A model generated the notes under the pieces. That model had not been told where the DNA came from. It searched no databases and saw only the letters and a list, made by a program, of their open reading frames with translations. A stretch of 64,000 bases of DNA from Flavobacterium sp. (lineage in GTDB: Bacteria > Bacteroidota > Bacteroidia > Flavobacteriales > Flavobacteriaceae): assembly GCF_013822155.1 (NCBI RefSeq), contig NZ_PNJW01000002.1:1-64000 (forward strand). Reading direction: 5' to 3'. Below, in pieces: positions 26,064 through 33,744 of the stretch. The first letter of the stretch is position 1, and the number at the start of each line of letters is the position of its first letter. Made by a program: the position numbers and the translations under genes.

Positions 26064-27707
26064 TTATTTTTGGTTTAAAAAATGTGTCAATAAAAAGTTG
26101 GTTGAACTGTCGTGGTTTTTAATTTTACCGGAAGTAATTTCCCCTAAAATTGAATTGGCTAATTGTTTGCCTAGTTCAACACCCCATTGGTCATAACTGA
26201 AAATATTCCAAATAACACCTTGTACAAATATTTTGTGTTCATATAAGGCAACTAAAGAACCTAAAGTCTCCGGAGTTAAACTGGTAATTAAAAAAGTATT
26301 TGTAGGTCTATTTCCTGAAAATATTTTAAACGGTAATAAAAAATCTGCCTTTTCTCCAGAAACTCCTTGTTTTTCAAATTCAGCCATGACTTGTTCTGCA
26401 GGTTTTCCGTTTAATAAAGCCTCGGTTTGTGCAAAAAAGTTAGACATTAATTTATCATGATGATCTTGATTTCCATAAAGCGAATGTACAAATCCAATAA
26501 AATCAGTTGGAATCAATTTTGTCCCTTGGTGAATTAATTGAAAGAAAGCATGTTGAGAATTTGTTCCCGGTTCTCCCCAGATTATTGTTCCGGTTTGATA
26601 ATTCACCGGGTTTCCTTCACGGTCAATGCTCTTTCCGTTACTCTCCATTATTCCTTGTTGAAGATAAGGAGCTAATTTTTGAAGATATTGCGTATACGGA
26701 ATCAAAGCTTCACTTTCCGCACCAAAGAAATTATTATACCAAATACTTAATAAAGCTAAAATAACCGGAATGTTTTTTTCAAACGGTGTTGTTCTAAAAT
26801 GCTCATCCATGTCGTGAGCTCCAATCAATAACTTGTCAAAATTTTCATAACCAACGGCTAAGCTAATGGATAATCCAACAGCACTCCAAAGCGAAAATCG
26901 ACCACCAACCCAATCCCACATTGGGAAAATGTTATCGGGATGAATTCCAAATTCTGTCACTTTTTGAATATTGGTAGAAACGGCGACAAAATGCTTGGCT
27001 ACATCTTCTTGCTTAGCTGCTTTTAAAAACCAATAGCGAATTGTTTCGGAATTAGATAAGGTTTCTTGAGTAGTGAACGTTTTAGAAACAATTACAAATA
27101 AAGTTGTTTCGGGGTTTACTTTTTTTATAACTTCGTTCACATGATCACCATCCACATTTGAAACAAAATGGACATTCAGTTGATTTTTATAAAACTGAAG
27201 GGCTTCAACTACCATTGCTGGGCCCAAATCAGAACCACCAATACCAATGTTTACCACATCCGTAAAAGGCTTTCCTGTAAAACCTTTTCGTTCACCGTTA
27301 ACCACTTCTTCCGTGAAGTTTTTGATTTTATTTTTTACGGCCACTACTTCCGGCATCACATTTACCCCATCAACCAAAATACTTGCATTAGAAGAAGCCC
27401 TTAATGCTGTGTGTAATACGGCTCTGTTCTCTGTTTGATTAATTAAATCACCGGCAAAATATTTCGATATAGCATCTTTTAAATCAACTTCATTCGCTAG
27501 AGCCAAAAGATATTGTTTTGTTTCTTCAGTAAGAATATTTTTAGAATAATCGACTAAAAAGTCGTTCCATTGAATATGAAATTTTTCTACTCTTCTAGCA
27601 TCCTTAGCAAAAAGTTCTTGCATAGAAACATGTTGCATTTCTTCAAAATGCTTTTTCAAATTTTGCCAAGCTGCTGTTCCTGAAGGATTGGTACTTTTTA
27701 AAGCCAT
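26064..27707 (-). CDS. pgi: Glucose-6-phosphate isomerase
   Basis: A 547-residue enzyme interconverting glucose 6-phosphate and fructose 6-phosphate. The signature regions are [48 protein letters not shown] and [15 protein letters not shown] with the catalytic Glu/Arg environment. The ATG at 27705-27707 ([10 protein letters not shown]) is chosen; a TTG 36 nt upstream falls inside the preceding gene. It is the last gene of a four-gene run, starting 10 nt after the M23 gene stop, followed by a strong terminator. Confidence 0.96.
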   Translation of the reverse strand: MALKSTNPSGTAAWQNLKKHFEEMQHVSMQELFAKDARRVEKFHIQWNDFLVDYSKNILTEETKQYLLALANEVDLKDAISKYFAGDLINQTENRAVLHTALRASSNASILVDGVNVMPEVVAVKNKIKNFTEEVVNGERKGFTGKPFTDVVNIGIGGSDLGPAMVVEALQFYKNQLNVHFVSNVDGDHVNEVIKKVNPETTLFVIVSKTFTTQETLSNSETIRYWFLKAAKQEDVAKHFVAVSTNIQKVTEFGIHPDNIFPMWDWVGGRFSLWSAVGLSISLAVGYENFDKLLIGAHDMDEHFRTTPFEKNIPVILALLSIWYNNFFGAESEALIPYTQYLQKLAPYLQQGIMESNGKSIDREGNPVNYQTGTIIWGEPGTNSQHAFFQLIHQGTKLIPTDFIGFVHSLYGNQDHHDKLMSNFFAQTEALLNGKPAEQVMAEFEKQGVSGEKADFLLPFKIFSGNRPTNTFLITSLTPETLGSLVALYEHKIFVQGVIWNIFSYDQWGVELGKQLANSILGEITSGKIKNHDSSTNFLLTHFLNQK

Positions 27708-27717
27708 GATATCAATT

Positions 27718-28956
27718 TTATTTTTTAAACTGTAGTGTTGCAATGCTGTCTAACTCCCTTTTTAAAGGAGCGATATAAGTTAAATAATTTTTCCGGTGTT
27801 TTTCATTCATCGGTTCAGTATTTGGTAATTTTTGTGATAAAGGATCAACTTGAACACCATTTTTCCAAAAGCGATAACACACATGTGGACCGGTGGCTAA
27901 ACCTGTACTTCCCACTTTTCCAATCACCTGACCTTGTTCAACACGTTGCCCTTGTCTTACTAAAATTTTGGACATATGTAAATATTGAGTGGAATAAGTT
28001 CCGTTGTGTTTTACTTTTACAAAGTTCCCGTTTCCAGCTGTATATCCTGTTTTTTCAACAACTCCGGAAGCTGTTGTTTTAATAGGAGTTCCTTGTGCCG
28101 CCGCATAATCTGTTCCTTTATGAGCTTTCCAAGTCATTTGGACTGGATGAAAACGTTTAGGTGAAAAACGAGAAGATATTCTAAAATAATCCAACGGAGC
28201 CTTCAAAAACATGGTTTTCAATCCTTTTCCTTCTTCGTCATAATAATCCACTTTTTTGGATAAACTGTCTAATTTGTATGGAAAAGCGTAGATTTTTTTG
28301 CCTTTATGTTCAAAAAAAGAACTTTCCATTCTTTCTACACCGGCATAAATACTGTCGTTGATATATTTTTCATAAAACGTTACCGCAAATTTATCATCTT
28401 TTTGAATCTTAAAGAAGTCAATTGAATACTCATAAATTTTTGCTAAATTATTTGCCATTGAAGCATCGACACCATTTTTACTTAATGTTTCCGACAATGA
28501 TCCACTAATTGACGTAGCAATAGTTCTTCGTTTTATAGTGATGGGTTTTTGTTTATTATAAGCAATCACCACAGTATCTCTGAAATCCACAACACTGTAA
28601 TGAATATTATCTTTCTGATAAATAAAAACCTGTAATTGGTGAGGTGCTTTTTTTGATTTTAAAAGGGTAAAAGGCTTGCCAATTCGAATATCCCGAAGAT
28701 TAAAACTATCTTTTACCATTTCTGTGACATCATGCACTTTAAAAGTACCGATGTTATTTTCTTCTAATAATTTACTGAATGTGTCTCCGCTTTGAACTGT
28801 ATCTTGAACTACTAAATAATCATTGTACGTAAACCCAAACTCAACAATGATTGGCTCTTCTTTAATAACTTCTTTAGGAACAACTTTTTTATCTTTTTCT
28901 TCGCAGGCGAATAAGAGTAAAGTGATTAGAGATATCGTTACTATTTTAAATTTCAA
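27718..28956 (-). CDS. M23-family murein peptidase lipoprotein
   Basis: A 412-residue protein with signal peptide and lipobox LLFAC (Cys18), so probably membrane-anchored. The first 250 residues carry a LysM/OapA-like segment ([16 protein letters not shown]). The C-terminal M23 domain has HKGTDYAA as the first zinc motif and the conserved QYLHMSK. The usual second motif HxH appears as GPHVCYRFW, with Cys in place of the second His, as in other Bacteroidota members that I recall. It presumably cleaves peptide cross-links or regulates a hydrolase. Co-transcribed with TDO upstream (19 nt) and pgi downstream. Confidence 0.9.
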   Translation of the reverse strand: MKFKIVTISLITLLLFACEEKDKKVVPKEVIKEEPIIVEFGFTYNDYLVVQDTVQSGDTFSKLLEENNIGTFKVHDVTEMVKDSFNLRDIRIGKPFTLLKSKKAPHQLQVFIYQKDNIHYSVVDFRDTVVIAYNKQKPITIKRRTIATSISGSLSETLSKNGVDASMANNLAKIYEYSIDFFKIQKDDKFAVTFYEKYINDSIYAGVERMESSFFEHKGKKIYAFPYKLDSLSKKVDYYDEEGKGLKTMFLKAPLDYFRISSRFSPKRFHPVQMTWKAHKGTDYAAAQGTPIKTTASGVVEKTGYTAGNGNFVKVKHNGTYSTQYLHMSKILVRQGQRVEQGQVIGKVGSTGLATGPHVCYRFWKNGVQVDPLSQKLPNTEPMNEKHRKNYLTYIAPLKRELDSIATLQFKK

Positions 28957-28975
28957 TGTTTTTTCTTTAAATCAA

Positions 28976-29911
28976 TTATATACTTTCTTTTTCTCCCCAA
29001 GTGGCCAATTCCTCAGCAGACCATAGTTCAGGGAAGAAAATTCTTCGTTGGTATTTGGGCAACATGTATTTTTTCCAATCACTGCCACCTGTTGCTTCTC
29101 CGGTTCCGTGTCCGCTTTCAATATATTTTTTTGCTGCATGATAATGACCCATTACCCAAGTTATGTTGACGGTGTAATCATAATGTCGCATCGCATTAAC
29201 TAATGCTTCATTTTTTTGGTCGTTTTCAGGTAATTGTTTGAATTTTCGCCACAAATTAGTGGTGTTATATTCTTCCATAAAACGCAAAAATTCCTTTTTA
29301 TATTTTCGTTCGAACTCTAAAATTAAAAAAGATTTTCCGCCGGTTTGGTAATCTTTCCCGGCTGCTTGCCAATACAAGTGTTCAAACGCATGTTCATAGG
29401 GCGTATTTCTATCTATCGTTGCTCTAAAACGGTAATCAATCAAGTTAATCAAATCAGTTGATGAAAATTCAATAAATCGGTATTGAGCACTTTGAAAACC
29501 ACTGGCGGGTGTTAACGTATTTCTGAATTTCATGTATTGTTCAACGTCCATTCCTTCTTTCATAATGGTAAAAGAGGTTGTCAACATGTCGAAATAACGA
29601 CTGATTCTCATTAATTTTTCAGTAAAATAATCTGTTTCAGGTTGCTCCGTTTGGCAGAGTTGTTCAATTTCCCAAAGAATCATTTTAAACAATAATTCAT
29701 TCACTTGATGGTACATAATAAATACCATTTCATCCGGTAAAGTTGTTCGTTGGGTTTGAAGATTAAGCAAGGCATCCGTTTGGATATAATCCCAATAGGT
29801 TATTGGTTTTGCCCACAACAGTCCTTCTAAATGTGTATCAGTTTTTTGATTTATTGCCTGAAATTTTTGTTCTATCTGTTCTAAAATTTCTTTGTGTGCT
29901 ATTGAATTCAT
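28976..29911 (-). CDS. Tryptophan 2,3-dioxygenase
   Basis: A 311-residue heme enzyme that opens the indole ring of tryptophan to give N-formylkynurenine. Landmarks are MVFIMYHQVNELLFKMIL (substrate-pocket His and Arg region), ASGFQSAQYRFIEF and GHGTGEATGGSDWKKYM, which contains the Thr that binds substrate. The ATG overlaps the DUF3108 stop by one base (TAATG), so translation is coupled. With hmgA and hppD 1 kb upstream, the region degrades aromatic amino acids, but no kynureninase gene is visible. Confidence 0.93.
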   Translation of the reverse strand: MNSIAHKEILEQIEQKFQAINQKTDTHLEGLLWAKPITYWDYIQTDALLNLQTQRTTLPDEMVFIMYHQVNELLFKMILWEIEQLCQTEQPETDYFTEKLMRISRYFDMLTTSFTIMKEGMDVEQYMKFRNTLTPASGFQSAQYRFIEFSSTDLINLIDYRFRATIDRNTPYEHAFEHLYWQAAGKDYQTGGKSFLILEFERKYKKEFLRFMEEYNTTNLWRKFKQLPENDQKNEALVNAMRHYDYTVNITWVMGHYHAAKKYIESGHGTGEATGGSDWKKYMLPKYQRRIFFPELWSAEELATWGEKESI

Positions 29912-30702
29912 TACGGTTTTGCTTTAACGGTAAATGTGTGTTTTAGTCCCTTGAATTGTTCCAAATCTGCTTTTATTGAACCTACAGCTAAACTGGCTTT
30001 AATTCGAACGGGTAATTTGTTGTCATCATCTGATATCCATACAGTTAAGCTCTCTTGTTCTTTAAAAACACGACCGGCTTGAACATAAGGTCTAAATATC
30101 ATTGTGGAAATTACCCCAAATTTAGTTTTTAAATCTTCACGACCAATAAATTTCAACTTAAATTTAGTCGTTTCATCATCAAAAAACATATCGACATTAA
30201 TTGACTCACCCACTTTCAGTTTGTCAACATTAGGGTGATTTCGTAAATAGTAAAAGGTAGATAAAATGTCTTGGGTATTATCAGGAACTTCAAAGGTTTT
30301 TTCCGTTTTTTTCTTGTAATCTTTGACTAAAATGGTTTTATTTTTATGATTAAAGAACCCTTCTTGGTTTTTTGTATAACCCCCTTCATCTATTTTTCGA
30401 ACAAATTGATATGGATTTCCGGATTCTTTGTCAAAATAACTTTGGTAATCATCATCCACTTCAAAAAAGAACTTAGTCATTCCAACGGTATAACCACGGC
30501 CTTTGGCATGAAAAACTTTTTTATTATTGCGAACAGCTTCTTTCACTTCTAGTTCTGCATAACCGGCGTTTATTAGGCCATAATGTATGCGGAATTTAAA
30601 CCATTCTCCCACTTCAAAAGCTTCTTCCTTCCTTGCTAAATTAGCCTGGGAATTGAAACTTACTGTCGATAAAAACAAAACGATTAAGAGAAAATTTTTC
30701 AT
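29911..30702 (-). CDS. DUF3108 domain protein, periplasmic
   Basis: A 263-residue protein with signal peptide MKNFLLIVLFLSTVSFNSQA. The DUF3108 pattern is visible as FEVGEWFKFRIHYGLINAGYAELEV at the start and later TVWISDDDNKLPVRIKASL; the first stretch is the best marker. Structures of relatives are lipid-binding-like barrels, so a role in envelope lipid handling is possible, but unproven. It is the first gene of the operon with TDO, M23 and pgi, with a well-matched promoter at 30744-30774. Confidence 0.88.
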   Translation of the reverse strand: MKNFLLIVLFLSTVSFNSQANLARKEEAFEVGEWFKFRIHYGLINAGYAELEVKEAVRNNKKVFHAKGRGYTVGMTKFFFEVDDDYQSYFDKESGNPYQFVRKIDEGGYTKNQEGFFNHKNKTILVKDYKKKTEKTFEVPDNTQDILSTFYYLRNHPNVDKLKVGESINVDMFFDDETTKFKLKFIGREDLKTKFGVISTMIFRPYVQAGRVFKEQESLTVWISDDDNKLPVRIKASLAVGSIKADLEQFKGLKHTFTVKAKP

Positions 30703-30743
30703 AACACTACTTGATTTTTCAATAGATAAATCAATTTCTGTTC

Positions 30744-30774
30744 CAAATGTACTAAAACTAAAAAAGACCTCAAA
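30744..30774 (-). promoter_or_regulatory. Promoter of the DUF3108-TDO-M23-pgi operon
   Basis: On the minus strand TTTG (30774-30771), a 19-nt spacer and TACATTTG (30751-30744) match the full consensus. A terminator-like hairpin (30763-30790, CCTCA/TGAGG core) overlaps the -33 element and spacer; it would stop transcripts arriving from upstream. Confidence 0.75.
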
Positions 30775-30790
30775 AAATGTGAGGACTTTA
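30763..30790 (-). terminator. Terminator-like hairpin overlapping the operon promoter
   Basis: AAAG-A-CCTCA pairs with TGAGG-A-CTTT around a loop of about seven bases, with one A-A mismatch. On the minus strand TCTTTTTTAG follows. It would insulate the DUF3108 operon from the small RNA and hppD upstream. Confidence 0.55.
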
Positions 30791-30856
30791 ATGTTTTTTT
30801 AAGAATCTGAAAAATAGAAAGACTTTTCTAAAGCCAATCCCGAAGTTTCGGTACTA

Positions 30857-30971
30857 AAAACACAAAACCCAACCGTTACCGATTGGGTTGTATGCTATTA
30901 ACTAACCAAAAAACTATAAATTATGAAAAATTTATATTACACTAAGAAGGTAACCACTCCTTCTTTTGCGA
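30857..30971 (-). ncRNA. Candidate small RNA between hppD and the DUF3108 operon
   Basis: This lies in a 389-bp stretch without a gene. On the minus strand a TACCTTTG box (30982-30975) is followed by about 115 nt that fold into three hairpins. The first is AAGAAGG/CCTTCTT enclosed by CACT/AGTG. The second is TATAAATT/AATTTATA. The third is AACCCAA/TTGGGTT (30889-30866), followed by TTTTGTGTTTTT, an intrinsic terminator. Promoter, compact folded body and terminator together suggest an independent small RNA. On the plus strand a 22-codon frame exists (30923-30991), but it lacks a promoter. No known family is recognised. Confidence 0.55.
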
Positions 30972-30974
30972 GTG

Positions 30975-30982
30975 CAAAGGTA
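30975..30982 (-). promoter_or_regulatory. -7 box of the candidate small RNA
   Basis: TACCTTTG on the minus strand matches TAnnTTTG fully. A clear -33 TTTG is not present at 19-21 nt. Confidence 0.5.
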
Positions 30983-31091
30983 ATCTGTTAGTTGTATTAT
31001 TTTTAATGAAAATTCAACTTTAACTAAATATTTGTAAAAAAATAGCAGTTTATAGGTCAAAAATTTCATTATCTGTAATTTTTGTATTGTT

Positions 31092-32252
31092 TTATAACGT
31101 TCCTCTTAAAGCTTGCTCTCTTTCTATGCTTTCAAATAACGCTTTAAAGTTACCTGCTCCAAATCCTTTTGCTCCCATTCGTTGAATAATTTCATAAAAC
31201 AACGTTGGTCTGTCTTCAACAGGCTTGGTAAAAATCTGTAATAAATAACCGTCTTCGTCCGCATCTACTAATATGGAAAGTCTTTGTAATTCTTTAATAT
31301 CTTCTTTCATCATATCCATGTGAACACCTAAGCGACGTGGAATATCATCATAGTAAGCTTGTGGTGGAGGTGGAAGAAATTCTACTCCACGGGCTTTTAA
31401 TCCGGCAACGGTTTTAATAATGTCATCTGTGGCAACCGCTAAGTGTTGAACTCCAGACCCTTCATAAAAATCAATATATTCTTCAATTTGAGATCTTTTA
31501 TTCCCTTTCGCAGGTTCATTAATTGGGAATTTTATTCTTCCATTACCATTACTCATTACTTTACTCATCAAGGCAGAATATTCGGTGTGAATTTGTGTAT
31601 CATCGAAAGAAAGGAAATTTTCAAATCCCATCACATCTTCATACCATTTGACCCATTGGTTCATTTCGCCCCAACCGACATTCCCTACCATGTGGTCTAC
31701 ATATTTTAATCCAAGTGGCTCCGGATTATATTCTGATTTCCATTCTACAAAACCAGGTAAAAAGGCTCCGTTGTAATTTTTTCTTTCTACAAATATGTGA
31801 ACCGTTTCTCCATAAGTATGGATTCCGGAACGGACAACTTCGCCGTGTTCATCTTTTTCAACGGTTGGTTCCATAAATGATTTAGCCCCTCGCTTAGTGG
31901 TTTCTTCCCAAGCTGAACGGGCATCTTCCACCCAAAGAGCAATCACTTTCACTCCATCTCCATGTTTGACAAGATGTTCATTGATAGGTGAATTACTCGT
32001 TAATGGTGTTGTTAATACCAATCGAATTTTATCCTGTTTTAATACATAACTCACGGAATCTTTTGATCCTGTTTCTAATCCGCGATAGGCATGTGATTGA
32101 TAACCAAATGCGGTTTTGTAATAATGTGCCGATTGTTTTGCGTTTCCTACATAAAACTCAACATAATCTGTTCCTAAAAGTGGAAGGAAGTCTTGTGCTC
32201 CTTCAAATATTTTTTCCAGTCCGTATTCAACGGATTTTACTTCTTTACTCAT
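31092..32252 (-). CDS. hppD: 4-hydroxyphenylpyruvate dioxygenase
   Basis: A 386-residue Fe(II) enzyme of the VOC fold converting 4-hydroxyphenylpyruvate to homogentisate. The metal ligands lie in YVDHMVGNVG, GVQHLAVATDDI and the Glu of LFYEIIQRMG, and the C-terminal lid ends GFGAGNFKALFESIE, characteristic of HPPD. Residues of about 20-150 form the first, non-catalytic VOC domain. It follows hmgA by 45 nt, and its product is the substrate of HmgA, so the two form a tyrosine-degradation operon. Confidence 0.96.
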   Translation of the reverse strand: MSKEVKSVEYGLEKIFEGAQDFLPLLGTDYVEFYVGNAKQSAHYYKTAFGYQSHAYRGLETGSKDSVSYVLKQDKIRLVLTTPLTSNSPINEHLVKHGDGVKVIALWVEDARSAWEETTKRGAKSFMEPTVEKDEHGEVVRSGIHTYGETVHIFVERKNYNGAFLPGFVEWKSEYNPEPLGLKYVDHMVGNVGWGEMNQWVKWYEDVMGFENFLSFDDTQIHTEYSALMSKVMSNGNGRIKFPINEPAKGNKRSQIEEYIDFYEGSGVQHLAVATDDIIKTVAGLKARGVEFLPPPPQAYYDDIPRRLGVHMDMMKEDIKELQRLSILVDADEDGYLLQIFTKPVEDRPTLFYEIIQRMGAKGFGAGNFKALFESIEREQALRGTL

Positions 32253-32297
32253 TTTTAAAATATTTTTTTAACCCTAGCGGGGTTTTATTGTTAATTT

Positions 32298-33452
32298 CTA
32301 CAACCAGCTTTGAAAATAGTTATCATCAGCAATTTTCATCGCTTCTTCTGTTACCATTAAAGGTTTGAACGTGTCAACCATTACGGCTAACTCAAGTGTT
32401 TCTTTTTTTCCAATACTTCTTTCCGCAGCTCCGGGATGAGGACCATGAGCAATTCCGGCAGGATGTAAGGAAATGTTACCGGCTTTGATATCGTTTCTAC
32501 TCATAAAATCACCATCAACATAATACAAAACCTCATCTGCATCAATATTACTGTGGTTATAAGGTGCCGGAATCGCTAATGGATGATAATCGTATAATCT
32601 AGGCACAAATGAACAGACAACAAATGCAGTTGTTTCAAAAGTTTGATGTATTGGTGGTGGAAGATGAATTCGACCGGTAATTGGCTCAAAATCATGAATG
32701 GAAAATGCATAAGGATAATTGTAACCATCATACCCTACGACATCAAAAGGGTGTGAAGCGTAAACCATTTCAAAAATTTCGTCTTTCTTTTTTACTTTGA
32801 TGATAAAATCACCTTTTTCATTATTTGTTTCTAATTCATACGGGCGACGGATATCACGTTCGCAATACGGAGAATGCTCTAACAATTGTCCAAACCAATT
32901 ACGATATTGTTTTGGAGTATATATTGGAGCGTGCGATTCTACAATAAACAAGCGGTTATCTTCGGTATCAAAATCTATTTTGTATATAATCCCACGGGGA
33001 ACGATAAGGTAATCTCCATATTTAAAATCAAGATTCCCATAGATTGTTCTCAATTTACCGGAACCTTTATGAATGAAAATCATTTCGTCGGAATCTGTAT
33101 TTTTATAAAAATAATCCGTGGTTGATTTTCTAGGAGCGGCTAACACGATATGACAGTCTGAATTAGTGAGCACAATTTTTCTGCTTTCCAAATAATCGTC
33201 TTGAGGAGCCACATCAAAACCGCTCAATTTGTATGACTGAATATTGTTAGATTTAGCGATTATCGGAGCGATACTGTATTGTGAACGAATTTCTTTTACT
33301 TGTGTAGGTCGTTGTTCGTGATATGAATTAGTCGACATGCCGTCGAAACCTACCGTACCGAAAAGTTGTTCGTAATACAAATCACCGTTTGGTTTACGAA
33401 ATTGTGTATGACGCTTTGGTGGAATATTTCCAAGTTTATGATAAAATGGCAT
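32298..33452 (-). CDS. hmgA: Homogentisate 1,2-dioxygenase
   Basis: A 384-residue cupin-type Fe(II) dioxygenase that opens homogentisate to maleylacetoacetate. The shorter bacterial form is seen. Recognisable parts are PFYHKLGNIPPKRHTQFRKP at the start, the cupin LDFKYGDYLIVPRGIIYKI, and the metal site region SLHPAGIAHGPHPGAAERSIG. Upstream is a TATTTTTG box (33514-33521). It is transcribed ahead of hppD. Maleylacetoacetate isomerase and fumarylacetoacetase genes are not in the window. Confidence 0.95.
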   Translation of the reverse strand: MPFYHKLGNIPPKRHTQFRKPNGDLYYEQLFGTVGFDGMSTNSYHEQRPTQVKEIRSQYSIAPIIAKSNNIQSYKLSGFDVAPQDDYLESRKIVLTNSDCHIVLAAPRKSTTDYFYKNTDSDEMIFIHKGSGKLRTIYGNLDFKYGDYLIVPRGIIYKIDFDTEDNRLFIVESHAPIYTPKQYRNWFGQLLEHSPYCERDIRRPYELETNNEKGDFIIKVKKKDEIFEMVYASHPFDVVGYDGYNYPYAFSIHDFEPITGRIHLPPPIHQTFETTAFVVCSFVPRLYDYHPLAIPAPYNHSNIDADEVLYYVDGDFMSRNDIKAGNISLHPAGIAHGPHPGAAERSIGKKETLELAVMVDTFKPLMVTEEAMKIADDNYFQSWL

Positions 33453-33513
33453 AATTTTAAAATTAGATAATTAATAAAAACGGATAGTTGAATTAGTTGA
33501 TTTACCGATTCAA

Positions 33514-33521
33514 CAAAAATA
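33514..33521 (-). promoter_or_regulatory. -7 box of hmgA-hppD
   Basis: TATTTTTG on the minus strand matches TAnnTTTG about 60 nt before the hmgA ATG. The -33 element is not clear. Confidence 0.4.
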
Positions 33522-33606
33522 TCACTCCGGATTTCTCTTTTGAAGAAAATGAAGATACTCTAACATCCCTTGCCAAAATGATTTATTCATGAAGAATGAT
33601 ATTATT

Positions 33607-33684
33607 TCAGTTGTTTTTCTTAATATTAATTCCCACAATAATTCCTAATGCAAAAGCTAATAACAACCCTAGAATTATAACCAT
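33607..33684 (-). CDS. Possible 25-residue single-span membrane peptide
   Basis: A short minus-strand frame reads MVIILGLLLAFALGIIVG followed by INIKKNN and a stop. The sequence has about 18 hydrophobic residues with spaced Gly and a basic C-terminal tail, the pattern of a small transmembrane protein. It lies between hmgA and the patatin gene. A TATTTG string upstream is not a full promoter match. Too short to be recognised by similarity; the composition is the only support. Confidence 0.4.
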   Translation of the reverse strand: MVIILGLLLAFALGIIVGINIKKNN

Positions 33685-33744
33685 TTTGCTGTTTTTTTTA
33701 TATAATATACAAATATCGTAAAAAATATTAAATAATATGTAAAA

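Noticed and set aside
30923..30991. 22-codon plus-strand frame (MKNLYYTKKVTTPSFASAKV...)
   Set aside because: It lies antisense to the small-RNA candidate, has no promoter on its own strand, and hairpins explain the sequence better.
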